Below, piece by piece: positions 1 to 7,842 of a stretch of 41,215 bases of DNA; the stretch's first letter is position 1; each line of letters starts with the position of its first letter. Under the pieces are notes generated by a model. The model searched no databases and was not told the DNA's origin. It saw only the letters and a list, made by a program, of their open reading frames with translations. The position numbers and the translations under genes were made by a program. Source of the DNA: JAZDMK01 sp043800975 (lineage in GTDB: Bacteria; Bacteroidota; Bacteroidia; Bacteroidales; JAHJDW01); contig JAZDMK010000046.1 in NCBI GenBank assembly GCA_043800975.1, forward strand, positions 1-41,215, read 5' to 3'.

Positions 1-1
1 A

Positions 2-721
2 AAATATTCAGGGGGAAGATCCAGTTACAAATACAGCAAAAAGCATAAGCGTGTGGAAGGGAAAAAATTCCTTGGGCTTTTCCGCAGGCATCGTATTGAA
101 AAAGGTGGTGATTCCTATGGTTCAAGATGGTCGGGTAATCGTTCGAGTTACTCCTATAATAAAAAACACAAAAGGGTAGAAGGAAAAAGATTCTTAGGCG
201 TGTTTCAGATGCATCGGCGCGAAAAGAGCGGGGATTCTTTCGGGTCAAGATATTCAGGAGGAAAATCTTCCTACAAATATAATAAGAGGAAGAAAAGAGT
301 AATGGGTAGAAAATTCCTTTTCTTCAGGTTAAACAAACGGGAAGGTGGTAACGATTCATTCCGTGTTTCCTTCCGTCCGTCAGGATCTTCTTATGCATAC
401 AACAAAAATAAACGCAGGGTTCTTCCAAAAAAATTCCTGTGGATATTCAGGTTGAATAAACGCGAAAAAGAAACATCATCTTTCCGCGGAGGGAAATTTA
501 AACATGCGTTAAAGTTCAATGTTTTCAATGAACGTAAGAAACATGTTGTGCATCGCAAGTGGCCCTTCAACAGAAAGCATGAGAAAGAATATAAGAGTAA
601 AAAGAAGCCTGAGATGGATTTATTCCCAAGAAAAGTAAGGCATTATCAAATTGGGAGCCTTTATCTGGGAAGGGATTATCCGATTAATATCCGGTATACC
701 TCTTCGATTTTCTTTACCTGA
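2..721 (+). CDS. Basic tandem-repeat protein, 5' end cut by window edge
   Basis: The reading frame is open from base 2, so the start lies outside the window; the GTG at 53 is inside a repeat and is unlikely to be the true start. The protein is extremely rich in Lys, Arg, Ser, Tyr and Gly and consists of 41-residue (123-bp) repeats whose units begin near bases 5, 128 and 251, followed by more diverged units to about 560. Each unit has an SG..SSY.YNKK.KRV block, a GKKFLG.F block and a KREKGGDSFGSR block. No signal peptide, membrane segment or known domain is visible in this part. The last 46 bp overlap the 3' end of radA on the other strand. I do not recognise the family. The charge would fit binding of nucleic acid or an acidic polymer, or a surface structural role, but that is a guess. 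Confidence 0.7.
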   Translation, partial: KYSGGRSSYKYSKKHKRVEGKKFLGLFRRHRIEKGGDSYGSRWSGNRSSYSYNKKHKRVEGKRFLGVFQMHRREKSGDSFGSRYSGGKSSYKYNKRKKRVMGRKFLFFRLNKREGGNDSFRVSFRPSGSSYAYNKNKRRVLPKKFLWIFRLNKREKETSSFRGGKFKHALKFNVFNERKKHVVHRKWPFNRKHEKEYKSKKKPEMDLFPRKVRHYQIGSLYLGRDYPINIRYTSSIFFT

Positions 722-2031
722 ACCACATCAATTCCGAAATTTCTTTTTTCTGATGTTTTCAGGTTGTATCCGGAAATAAATATTTTTTCGTAACCCAGTT
801 TGACGGCTTCAGAAATGCGGTTTTCGATTTTACTGACCGGGCGAATCTCGCCGGAAAGCCCCACTTCTGCAGCAAAGCAATATTTTGACGGAATAGGAAT
901 GTCATCGTTAGATGAAAGAATGGCACTTACAATTCCCAGATCGATGGCGGGATCTTCTACACGAATACCACCGGTAATATTTAAAAATACATCTTTAACG
1001 CCCAAACGAAAACCGCAGCGTTTTTCTAAAACAGCAAGCAGCATATTTAAACGGCGCACATCAAAACCTGTTGCACTGCGTTGCGGTGTGCCGTATGCAG
1101 CAGTACTTACAAGCGCTTGCGTTTCAATTAAAATCGGACGCATACCTTCGATCGATGCAGAAACCGTTACACCACTGCAAGGTTCATCATGCTGTGAAAT
1201 CAAAATTTCGGAAGGGTTTTCCACTTCTCGCAGGCCATCCGATCGCATTTCATAAATTCCAAGTTCAGAAGTTGAACCAAAACGGTTTTTAACGGAACGT
1301 AAAATACGATACATATGATTACGGTCGCCTTCAAACTGAAGCACTGTGTCGACCATGTGCTCAAGAAGTTTAGGACCTGCAATCATTCCGTCTTTTGTAA
1401 TATGTCCGACAAGAATGACAGGTGTGCCTGATGTTTTTGCAAAGCGTTGCATTTCGGCGGCGCATTCGCGTATCTGAGAAACGGTTCCTGGCGAAGCTTC
1501 CACAGTTGCAGTTGACAGGGTTTGAATGGAATCGATAATGACAATATCCGGATCGAGTTCAGTGACGTGCTGCAAAACATCCTGCGTGGAAGTTTCAGTT
1601 AGAATAAAACATTGCTCATTCTTAATGCCGATACGGTCGGCACGCATTTTTAACTGTTGCTCATTTTCCTCACCCGTAACGTAAAGCACTTTATGTCCGG
1701 GCATGCGCAATGCAATTTGCAATAATAAAGTTGATTTCCCGATACCGGGTTCACCACCGATAAGTACAAGAGAACCATTGACAATTCCACCACCCAGCAC
1801 GCGGTCGAATTCATTATTACCCGTAATAATTCTTTTTTCTTCCGTATTGCTGATGTCCTGAACAGGAATAGTACGGGAAGTAGTCTGAAAAGGTTTTTTA
1901 CTTCCTCCGGCTGTTTTTACAACTTCCTCGATAAAGGTATTCCATTCACCACAAGAGGTACAGCGACCAAGCCATTTAGGGGATTGCACGCCACAATTCT
2001 GACAGAAAAATGCGGTTTTAATTTTGGACAT
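676..2031 (-). CDS. radA: DNA repair protein RadA/Sms
   Basis: RadA is a RecA-like ATPase that promotes branch migration during recombination and repair. The 451-residue length is normal. The N-terminus has the four-cysteine zinc finger (C10, C13, C24, C27). The Walker A motif GGEPGIGKST is at 92-101, the RadA signature KNRFG is at 248-252, and the remainder is the Lon-protease-like C-terminal domain. The gene is the last of a minus-strand run starting with panC and lies 19 bp after the small lipoprotein gene. Its end overlaps the basic repeat gene on the plus strand by 46 bp. The identification is secure. Confidence 0.97.
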   Translation of the reverse strand: MSKIKTAFFCQNCGVQSPKWLGRCTSCGEWNTFIEEVVKTAGGSKKPFQTTSRTIPVQDISNTEEKRIITGNNEFDRVLGGGIVNGSLVLIGGEPGIGKSTLLLQIALRMPGHKVLYVTGEENEQQLKMRADRIGIKNEQCFILTETSTQDVLQHVTELDPDIVIIDSIQTLSTATVEASPGTVSQIRECAAEMQRFAKTSGTPVILVGHITKDGMIAGPKLLEHMVDTVLQFEGDRNHMYRILRSVKNRFGSTSELGIYEMRSDGLREVENPSEILISQHDEPCSGVTVSASIEGMRPILIETQALVSTAAYGTPQRSATGFDVRRLNMLLAVLEKRCGFRLGVKDVFLNITGGIRVEDPAIDLGIVSAILSSNDDIPIPSKYCFAAEVGLSGEIRPVSKIENRISEAVKLGYEKIFISGYNLKTSEKRNFGIDVVQVKKIEEVYRILIG

Positions 2032-2050
2032 CCGGCTTTTCCGGTATTAA

Positions 2051-2431
2051 TTAGTTCTTGGCAAATTCAATGAATTCGGCAATAACACTTCCATCCAAGC
2101 GAGCCATTCGGAGCACCCTTTTATTGAGTTTGTATATTTTATATTCTTTTAAACCACCGCCATTGGAAATAGTTACCTCAAGTTTTTTTGCAGATTTCAT
2201 TTGATAAGTACAGATGATTGTATCCATCTCAATTCCATTACTTGAGAAAATATAGAGGTTTTCATTGTCATAAAAATCCCAAATTTGGTTTTGGGTAGCT
2301 TCAATATCCATGTTAACCATCGTCCATCGTCCACGAATAATAGACTCAGCTCTTTTTTTGCAGGACTCGGTAACGAATAATAAGACCAGCAAACTAACAG
2401 CAATACTAATAATGAATAATCTTCTTTTCAT
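2051..2431 (-). CDS. Small lipoprotein, possibly lipocalin-like
   Basis: A 126-residue protein when started at the ATG at 2431 (Met-Lys-Arg-Arg), which leads straight into a hydrophobic stretch ending in a Cys-Lys-Lys lipobox; an ATG 21 bp upstream is also possible. The mature part has an early RGRW motif and then alternating short strands (LYIFSSNG, YQMKSAKKLEVTIS, YKIYKLNKRVLRM). This resembles the small lipocalin-like lipoproteins common in Bacteroidota, where the RGxW motif marks the first strand of the barrel. It is probably anchored in the outer or inner membrane facing the periplasm. It sits between rfaE2 (92 bp upstream) and radA (19 bp downstream). The ligand is unknown. Confidence 0.75.
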   Translation of the reverse strand: MKRRLFIISIAVSLLVLLFVTESCKKRAESIIRGRWTMVNMDIEATQNQIWDFYDNENLYIFSSNGIEMDTIICTYQMKSAKKLEVTISNGGGLKEYKIYKLNKRVLRMARLDGSVIAEFIEFAKN

Positions 2432-2523
2432 AACCGGCAAATTCATAGACAACTTAAACGATAAATTATTCTAAGGGTTTGTAAAAATAGTAATTTTTTT
2501 TAAATGTCAACTAAGCGAAATCC

Positions 2524-3018
2524 TTAGAGAGTTTCTTTAATTTTATTTTCGATGGAAGTAGTAGAAAAACCGGGCACAAGCGGGAATCTGACAATTTTAC
2601 CGCCATAAGACTTCACAAAATCACCCCCAACGATTTCGGATTCCTGATAATCATCCCCTTTAACAAGGAAATCGGGTTTAATAGTTTGTATAATATTGAG
2701 CGGGGTGTCTTCTTCAAAAAGAACGACCAGATCAACAAAAAATAACGATGCCAGCAGTCGAGCCCGTGCATCTTGTGGAACCAATGGGCGACTGTTGCCT
2801 TTCAGCCTTCTGACAGATTCGTCGGAGTTTAATCCGATAACAAGAATATGTCCGAGTTCAGAAGCTTTCATCAGGTAATCAATATGCCCGAAATGCAATA
2901 AATCGAAGCACCCGTTGGTAAAAACAATTTTCATTTCACGGAAGCGCCAGTAGGCAAGCATTCGCTCGAGTCCGGCCTGATCCGGAATTTTTGATTCGAT
3001 CAGTTCACTTTTGTTCAT
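2524..3018 (-). CDS. rfaE2: D-glycero-beta-D-manno-heptose 1-phosphate adenylyltransferase
   Basis: This cytoplasmic nucleotidyltransferase activates heptose 1-phosphate with ATP to give ADP-heptose for the lipopolysaccharide core. At 164 residues it matches stand-alone RfaE2, the equivalent of the C-terminal half of HldE. The cytidylyltransferase-family signature is clear: FTNGCFDLLHFGH at about 33-45, with the HxGH motif at 42-45. The start overlaps the end of the upstream flippase-like gene by 14 bp, indicating co-transcription and perhaps translational coupling. The kinase partner (RfaE1) is not in the window. Confidence 0.93.
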   Translation of the reverse strand: MNKSELIESKIPDQAGLERMLAYWRFREMKIVFTNGCFDLLHFGHIDYLMKASELGHILVIGLNSDESVRRLKGNSRPLVPQDARARLLASLFFVDLVVLFEEDTPLNIIQTIKPDFLVKGDDYQESEIVGGDFVKSYGGKIVRFPLVPGFSTTSIENKIKETL

Positions 3019-4027
3019 TGATTTCTTTTTTGGGAGCTGTAAATGAAAGCATCATTAAAGAAAGAATTCCCACTACAACCATCATAATAACCTGTGATGT
3101 GTGGGCTACATATGCATATGTGGTTGCTGTTTGCTGTGCAATGTGATACAGGCTTGTCATTACAAGAATCACAACAGCATGATAGGTTCCTATTCCTCCG
3201 GGAACAGGTGCTACAATGCCAAGACTGCCCAGTGCCATGAGTGTTATGGCATCGCCAAAAGTAAGGAGTGTTGTTCCTGTAAGAGCAAAAAAGACGAGAT
3301 AATTCATCATGGAATACATAAACCAGATGCAAATAGTGTATAACAGAAAAAGTAATTTCTGTTTCATTCTCCACAACGATTTAATTCCTTCCATAAAGCC
3401 TTTCATTAAACCCATTATTTTTTGAAATAACGGAATTTTGCGAAGGCGTGGCAAAAGAATTCGATAAAGGATATAGCAAATCAGAAAAAAACCAACAACA
3501 CCAAGAATTAATATCAACGTCATACTTCCTGCACTGGAAAATTTTTGGGAAAGAGGTTCCCATAAATACTTCTGCATAAAACCACCCAGCAGTTTCAGCT
3601 GAAAAACAATGACACCGGCTATAATGGTTAATAAAACAATCATATCGAAAGCACGTTCGGCAACAACAGTTCCGAATACTTCATTCAGTGGAATGCGGTT
3701 TTGCCTGCTGATAGCGCCACAGCGAGCTACTTCACCCAGCCTGGGAATAGCAAGGTTTGCAAAATAACCAACCATTACTGCGTAAAATGTAGTAATGGTT
3801 TTCGTGGGATGACCCATCGATTTCAGCAAAAGATTCCAACGCAAAGCGCGAAAGAGGTGACTGCAAATGCCGGCAACCAGCGACATCAAAACCCAGAAAT
3901 AATTGGCTTGCTTAATCTCTTCCCAAAGCTTATTCAAGTCCTGATCTTTAGTAACCAGCCACAACAAGAAGATTCCAAGTAAAAGGAAAATGAAATAATT
4001 TAAAAATTTAAAAAGTTTTTTACGCAA
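3005..4027 (-). CDS. Flippase-like integral membrane protein (YbhN / lysylphosphatidylglycerol synthase TM family)
   Basis: A 340-residue polytopic membrane protein with about eight hydrophobic segments. It carries the family hallmark SHLFRALRWNLLLKSMG near residue 60, a GEVARCGAISR region near 105, and GSLGIVAPVPGGIGTYHAV near 270. These are typical of the UPF0104/AglD/MprF flippase-domain family, whose members are proposed to move lipid-linked substrates across the inner membrane. There is no synthase domain. It lies between panD (5 bp upstream) and rfaE2 (overlap 14 bp), so a role linked to envelope lipids or glycans is possible but unproven. Confidence 0.85.
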   Translation of the reverse strand: MRKKLFKFLNYFIFLLLGIFLLWLVTKDQDLNKLWEEIKQANYFWVLMSLVAGICSHLFRALRWNLLLKSMGHPTKTITTFYAVMVGYFANLAIPRLGEVARCGAISRQNRIPLNEVFGTVVAERAFDMIVLLTIIAGVIVFQLKLLGGFMQKYLWEPLSQKFSSAGSMTLILILGVVGFFLICYILYRILLPRLRKIPLFQKIMGLMKGFMEGIKSLWRMKQKLLFLLYTICIWFMYSMMNYLVFFALTGTTLLTFGDAITLMALGSLGIVAPVPGGIGTYHAVVILVMTSLYHIAQQTATTYAYVAHTSQVIMMVVVGILSLMMLSFTAPKKEINEQK

Positions 4028-4032
4028 GGGGT

Positions 4033-4383
4033 TTATTTTCTAATGCTGTTTTTTTCATCCGGAAAAACGATGATGGGTTTATATTGACGGGCTTTATCCA
4101 TTTCCATGGTTGCATAAGAAAGTACGATAAGCAGGTCGCCGGGTAAGGCTTTGCGGGCTGTTGCACCATTCATGCAAATAATTCCGCTTCCTCGTTTTCC
4201 GGTGATAACGTATGTTTCCAAACGTTCGCCATTATTAAGGTTAACAACCTGCACCTTTTCATTTTCAATAATATTCGCAGCATCCATTAGGTCTTCATCA
4301 ATGGTAATGCTTCCAATGTAATTGATATCCGCCTCAGTCACAGTTACCCTGTGCAGCTTTGATTTTAAAACTTCTATCCACAT
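4033..4383 (-). CDS. panD: Aspartate 1-decarboxylase
   Basis: PanD makes beta-alanine from L-aspartate, the substrate PanC then joins to pantoate. I chose the ATG at 4383, giving 116 residues beginning MWIEVLKSK, because this aligns with the family start; a frame open ten codons further upstream adds an atypical extension. The self-cleavage site is visible as Gly24-Ser25 in YIGSITID, where Ser25 becomes the pyruvoyl cofactor. The catalytic region NGATAR is near 70. The gene follows panC by 13 bp, so the two pantothenate steps are co-transcribed. Confidence 0.96.
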   Translation of the reverse strand: MWIEVLKSKLHRVTVTEADINYIGSITIDEDLMDAANIIENEKVQVVNLNNGERLETYVITGKRGSGIICMNGATARKALPGDLLIVLSYATMEMDKARQYKPIIVFPDEKNSIRK

Positions 4384-4396
4384 AACGGGTGCAAAA

Positions 4397-5233
4397 TTAA
4401 TAAAATAATTCAATATTATCGATAAGCCTTACATTATCAGCCCATACAGCAGCAAAAACCCGGGGGGCTGAACTTTGATTCCAGATTTTTATGGGCTGCA
4501 GGCTTTGGCTATCTGCAATTTCGATGTATTCCACTTCCAGCGGAGGTGTTGCATTGATCAGATCCGTTGCCCATTCAGTCAATTCTTCCGGTTGAAGATT
4601 GTTTTTCATTTCTTTCAAGGCATTCAGTGTCCGAAAAATTACCGGGGCTGCTTTTCGCGCATCTCCATCCAGGCGCGTGTTGCGGGAGCTCATGGCAAGG
4701 CCGTCGGCTTCACGGACTATCTCGCAGGGAATAATATCAATAGGCATCTTCAGAAGCTCGACCATCTTCTTCACAATCATTAATTGCTGAAAATCTTTTT
4801 CCCCAAAATAGGCACGCTTTGGTTCCATGATTTCAAAAAGCCTTCGAACGACAACTGCCACACCTCGGAAATGCCCCGGTCTGTGAAGTCCCTCCATCAC
4901 CTTTTCAAGTGAACCAAAAAGATATTCGCGATTATCCGGTTCTGGATACATTTCTTCAGTGGTGGGTAAAAAAACCAAATCGCATCCGGCTTTTTCCAAC
5001 ATTTCAAGATCCTGCTCAAAATGGCGCGGGTATTTTTTAAAATCTTCCGGATCGTTGAATTGGATCGGATTTACAAAAATACTAACGGTGCATAGAGGAT
5101 TCTCCCTTTTTGCTTTTCGAACCAAAGTAAGATGGCCTTCGTGTAAAGCGCCCATGGTAGGAACAAACCCGGAAGGCATTTCATTCAAATGAATAAACTC
5201 TTTTACTTCTGCTATCGTTTTCAGTATTTTCAT
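4397..5233 (-). CDS. panC: Pantothenate synthetase
   Basis: PanC condenses pantoate and beta-alanine with ATP to pantothenate, the precursor of coenzyme A. The ATG at 5233 gives a 278-residue protein of family length starting MKILKTIAEV; an in-frame ATG 27 bp upstream would add an unlikely leader. The nucleotide-binding signature PTMGALHEGH spans residues 25-34, GEKDFQQL lies near 150 and the MSSRN motif near 185. It is the first gene of the minus-strand run panC-panD-flippase-rfaE2-lipoprotein-radA, and is divergent from the carboxylase island. CoA supply next to acyl-CoA catabolism may be coincidental. Confidence 0.97.
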   Translation of the reverse strand: MKILKTIAEVKEFIHLNEMPSGFVPTMGALHEGHLTLVRKAKRENPLCTVSIFVNPIQFNDPEDFKKYPRHFEQDLEMLEKAGCDLVFLPTTEEMYPEPDNREYLFGSLEKVMEGLHRPGHFRGVAVVVRRLFEIMEPKRAYFGEKDFQQLMIVKKMVELLKMPIDIIPCEIVREADGLAMSSRNTRLDGDARKAAPVIFRTLNALKEMKNNLQPEELTEWATDLINATPPLEVEYIEIADSQSLQPIKIWNQSSAPRVFAAVWADNVRLIDNIELFY

Positions 5234-5361
5234 AAAAAAATGAGGGCGCAAAATTAGCAAATCTTCGTTGTGATATATTAAATATTACACATTTAAAAAG
5301 TTTTTTTTTTCAAAATTCTTTTTGAATATTGCACTCGATAATATTGTTTAAAGACAAACGC

Positions 5362-5377
5362 TGTTATAATTATAACA
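5362..5377. promoter_or_regulatory. Perfect 16-bp palindrome, candidate operator
   Basis: TGTTATAATTATAACA is perfectly self-complementary and ends 28 bp before the start of the carboxylase beta gene, in the divergent spacer between panC and the catabolic island. Its size and position fit the operator of a dimeric repressor of the TetR, MarR or MerR kind, as known for leucine-degradation operons in other bacteria. No regulator gene is in the window, and the A+T richness means it could be fortuitous. Confidence 0.4.
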
Positions 5378-5405
5378 AAAGAGTAGAAATTTAAAACGGA
5401 TACAA

Positions 5406-7013
5406 GTGTTTACATTAGAATCAAAGATCAACACACAGTCGGAGGAATTTAAGAAAAACAAAGAAGACTATCTTAAACTGCTCAACAAATACAAAGAGAT
5501 TCACCGTGAAGTTCTGAAAGGAGAATCGGAAGACAATGTTAAAAAACATAAATCGCGCGGAAAGCTGCTGGCAAGGGAAAGAATAGACCTTCTTGTGGAT
5601 CCCAATACTCCTTTTCTGGAATTATCACCATTGGCTGCTTATGATCAGTATAAAAATGGCTTTCCTTCTGCTGGAATTGTTACGGGCATCGGTCTGATTC
5701 ACGGACGTGAAGTAGTCATCATTGCGAATGACGCTACTGTCAAGGGCGGAACGTATATGAAATATACCATTAAAAAGCATTTGCGTGCGCAGGAAATTGC
5801 GATGGAAAACCATCTGCCTTGTGTTTACCTTGTGGATTCAGGTGGTGCGTTTTTACCTGAGCAGGATACAGTATTTCCGGATCGTGATCACTTCGGACGT
5901 TTTTTCTTTAATCAGGCAAGGCTTTCTGCTATGGGCATTCCACAGATTGCCTGTGTGATGGGTTCGTGTACGGCAGGCGGAGCCTACGTTCCGGCTATGA
6001 GTGATGAAACAATCATTGTCAGAAAACAAGGAACGATTTTCCTCGGCGGCCCTCCACTTGTAAAAGCAGCTACTGGTGAAATCGTAACGCCAGAAGAATT
6101 AGGTGGTGCCGAGGTTCACACCTCCATTTCAGGTGTGGCTGATCATCTGGCAGAAAACGACCAGCACGCGATTCAGATTTGTCGCAATATTTTTGAATCG
6201 ATGGATGTTCCAAAAAAACAAGCCATTGACATTGCACCCATCGAAGAACCTTTATACGATCCCGAAGAGTTATATGGCATTGCTCCTATTGATTTTAAAG
6301 ATTTAATTGATCCGCGTGAAATCATCGCACGTATGGTTGATGGCAGTAAATTCCATGAATTCAAAGAAAAATATGCAACCACGATTGTTACCGGTTTCGC
6401 ACGCATCATGGGCTATCCCGTGGGCATTATTGCGAACAACGGAGTGTTGTTTTCTGAGTCTGCACTCAAGGCGACGCATTTCATTGAACTGTGCACGTCG
6501 AAAAAAATCCCGTTGCTGTTTCTTCAAAACATAACGGGATTTATTGTTGGTAAGGACTTCGAACGCGGCGGCATTGCCAAAGACGGTGCGAAACTCGTGC
6601 ATGCAGTAGCCAATGCAAATGTTCCGAAATTTACAATTTTATTCGGCGGATCGTTCGGTGCCGGAAACTATGGAATGGCGGGTCGTTCATTCAGTCCGCG
6701 CCTGTTGTTCATGTGGCCCAATGCAAAAATTTCGGTGATGGGTGGCAAGCAGGCTGCGATTGTATTAACGACTGTGAAAGAAGATCAATACCGCTCGAAA
6801 GGACAGGAACCACCCAAAGAAGAAATCGATGCACTGAGAAAAAGTATTATCGATAAATATGAATACGAAGGTTCTGCATACTATAGCACTTCACGCTTGT
6901 GGGACGACGGCATCATCGATCCTGTAGACACACGCAAAGTAATAGCCATGGGTATTGCCATGTCTCTGAATGAACAATATCCGGATCAGAAATACGGTGT
7001 ATTCCGCATGTAA
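5406..7013 (+). CDS. 3-methylcrotonyl-CoA carboxylase beta-type carboxyltransferase subunit
   Basis: A 535-residue acyl-CoA carboxyltransferase of the crotonase-like fold, which moves a carboxyl group from biotin to an acyl-CoA. The sequence closely follows the MCC beta subunit (MccB/LiuB): YLVDSGGAFLP near 140, FPDRDHFGR, MGSCTAGGAYVPAMSDE near 190, and GTIFLGGPPLVKAATGE near 215. This stretch distinguishes it from propionyl- and acetyl-CoA types. The start is a GTG at 5406; no in-frame ATG is nearby and the N-terminal residues match family members. It heads the island, followed 12 bp later by the hydratase. The partner carrying biotin is the 722-residue protein at 7843, which is not a normal alpha subunit. 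Substrate is inferred from similarity and context. Confidence 0.93.
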   Translation: MFTLESKINTQSEEFKKNKEDYLKLLNKYKEIHREVLKGESEDNVKKHKSRGKLLARERIDLLVDPNTPFLELSPLAAYDQYKNGFPSAGIVTGIGLIHGREVVIIANDATVKGGTYMKYTIKKHLRAQEIAMENHLPCVYLVDSGGAFLPEQDTVFPDRDHFGRFFFNQARLSAMGIPQIACVMGSCTAGGAYVPAMSDETIIVRKQGTIFLGGPPLVKAATGEIVTPEELGGAEVHTSISGVADHLAENDQHAIQICRNIFESMDVPKKQAIDIAPIEEPLYDPEELYGIAPIDFKDLIDPREIIARMVDGSKFHEFKEKYATTIVTGFARIMGYPVGIIANNGVLFSESALKATHFIELCTSKKIPLLFLQNITGFIVGKDFERGGIAKDGAKLVHAVANANVPKFTILFGGSFGAGNYGMAGRSFSPRLLFMWPNAKISVMGGKQAAIVLTTVKEDQYRSKGQEPPKEEIDALRKSIIDKYEYEGSAYYSTSRLWDDGIIDPVDTRKVIAMGIAMSLNEQYPDQKYGVFRM

Positions 7014-7025
7014 AAAAATTGAATT

Positions 7026-7817
7026 ATGACAAAGTTTGAAACGATAGAATTTGAATTAAACGGAACCATAGGAACCGTCTGGATGAACCGCCCTGATGTG
7101 CACAATGCGCTCAACGAAAAAATGATTTCTGAAATTATTGAATGCTATGAAGAACTCAATACAAGAAATGATGTTCGTATAGTCGTTCTTCGCGGCCGAG
7201 GGAAATCCTTTTGTGCCGGGGCTGACCTCAACTATATGAAAGGCATTGCTACGTTTGGTTTTGAAGAAAATTATCAGGACAGTAAGCGTTTGGCAAAATG
7301 TTTTAATATTATTTACACTTGCTGTAAACCTACAATCGCCGTTGTACACGGTGCTGCCATTGGCGGAGCGAATGGCTTGCTGGCTGCCTGCGATTTTGTG
7401 TACTGCACAGATGAAACAAAATTTGCATTCAGTGAGGTGAAGCTCGGCATTGCGCCGGCTACGATTTCGCTGTATGTAACCAAACGAGTCGGTGAATATG
7501 GGTCACGCGATCTGATGCTTACCGGTAGAAGATTCACAGGCAAAGAGGCCGAGTGGTATCGCCTTGCGAATAAATCACTTCCGACAGAAGAAGTGGATGC
7601 ATACGTAAATGAAATTATAAAGTCATTGCTTTCAAGCGGACCCGATGCGATTGCTGCCTGCAAAAAATTAATCTTCGATATTTCAAACAAACTGAATTTT
7701 GAAGATGCAATTGATTATACTGCGAAGACCATTGCAGAACTTCGTGCTTCCAAGGAGGGCCAGGAAGGTATGGCCTCGTTTTTAGAAAAAAGAAAACCAA
7801 ACTGGGTGATTGAGTAA
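7026..7817 (+). CDS. Methylglutaconyl-CoA hydratase (enoyl-CoA hydratase family)
   Basis: A 263-residue crotonase-family protein. The oxyanion-hole motif RGRGKSFCAGADL is near residues 58-70, and HGAAIGGANGLLAACDF near 110 is the second CoA-binding region. The segment SEVKLGIAPATIS near 137-149 is characteristic of 3-methylglutaconyl-CoA hydratases (AUH/LiuC) rather than short-chain enoyl-CoA hydratases. The enzyme would hydrate 3-methylglutaconyl-CoA to HMG-CoA directly after the carboxylation step. It is 12 bp after the carboxylase beta gene and 25 bp before the chimeric biotin protein, clearly one operon. The exact substrate is inferred from motif and neighbours. Confidence 0.88.
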   Translation: MTKFETIEFELNGTIGTVWMNRPDVHNALNEKMISEIIECYEELNTRNDVRIVVLRGRGKSFCAGADLNYMKGIATFGFEENYQDSKRLAKCFNIIYTCCKPTIAVVHGAAIGGANGLLAACDFVYCTDETKFAFSEVKLGIAPATISLYVTKRVGEYGSRDLMLTGRRFTGKEAEWYRLANKSLPTEEVDAYVNEIIKSLLSSGPDAIAACKKLIFDISNKLNFEDAIDYTAKTIAELRASKEGQEGMASFLEKRKPNWVIE

Positions 7818-7842
7818 TCTCAGTCTTTGAAAAAGAAAAATC

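Noticed and set aside
800..1255. A 151-codon open frame antisense to radA
   Set aside because: It is a shadow of radA with no recognisable features and lies wholly inside a secure gene.
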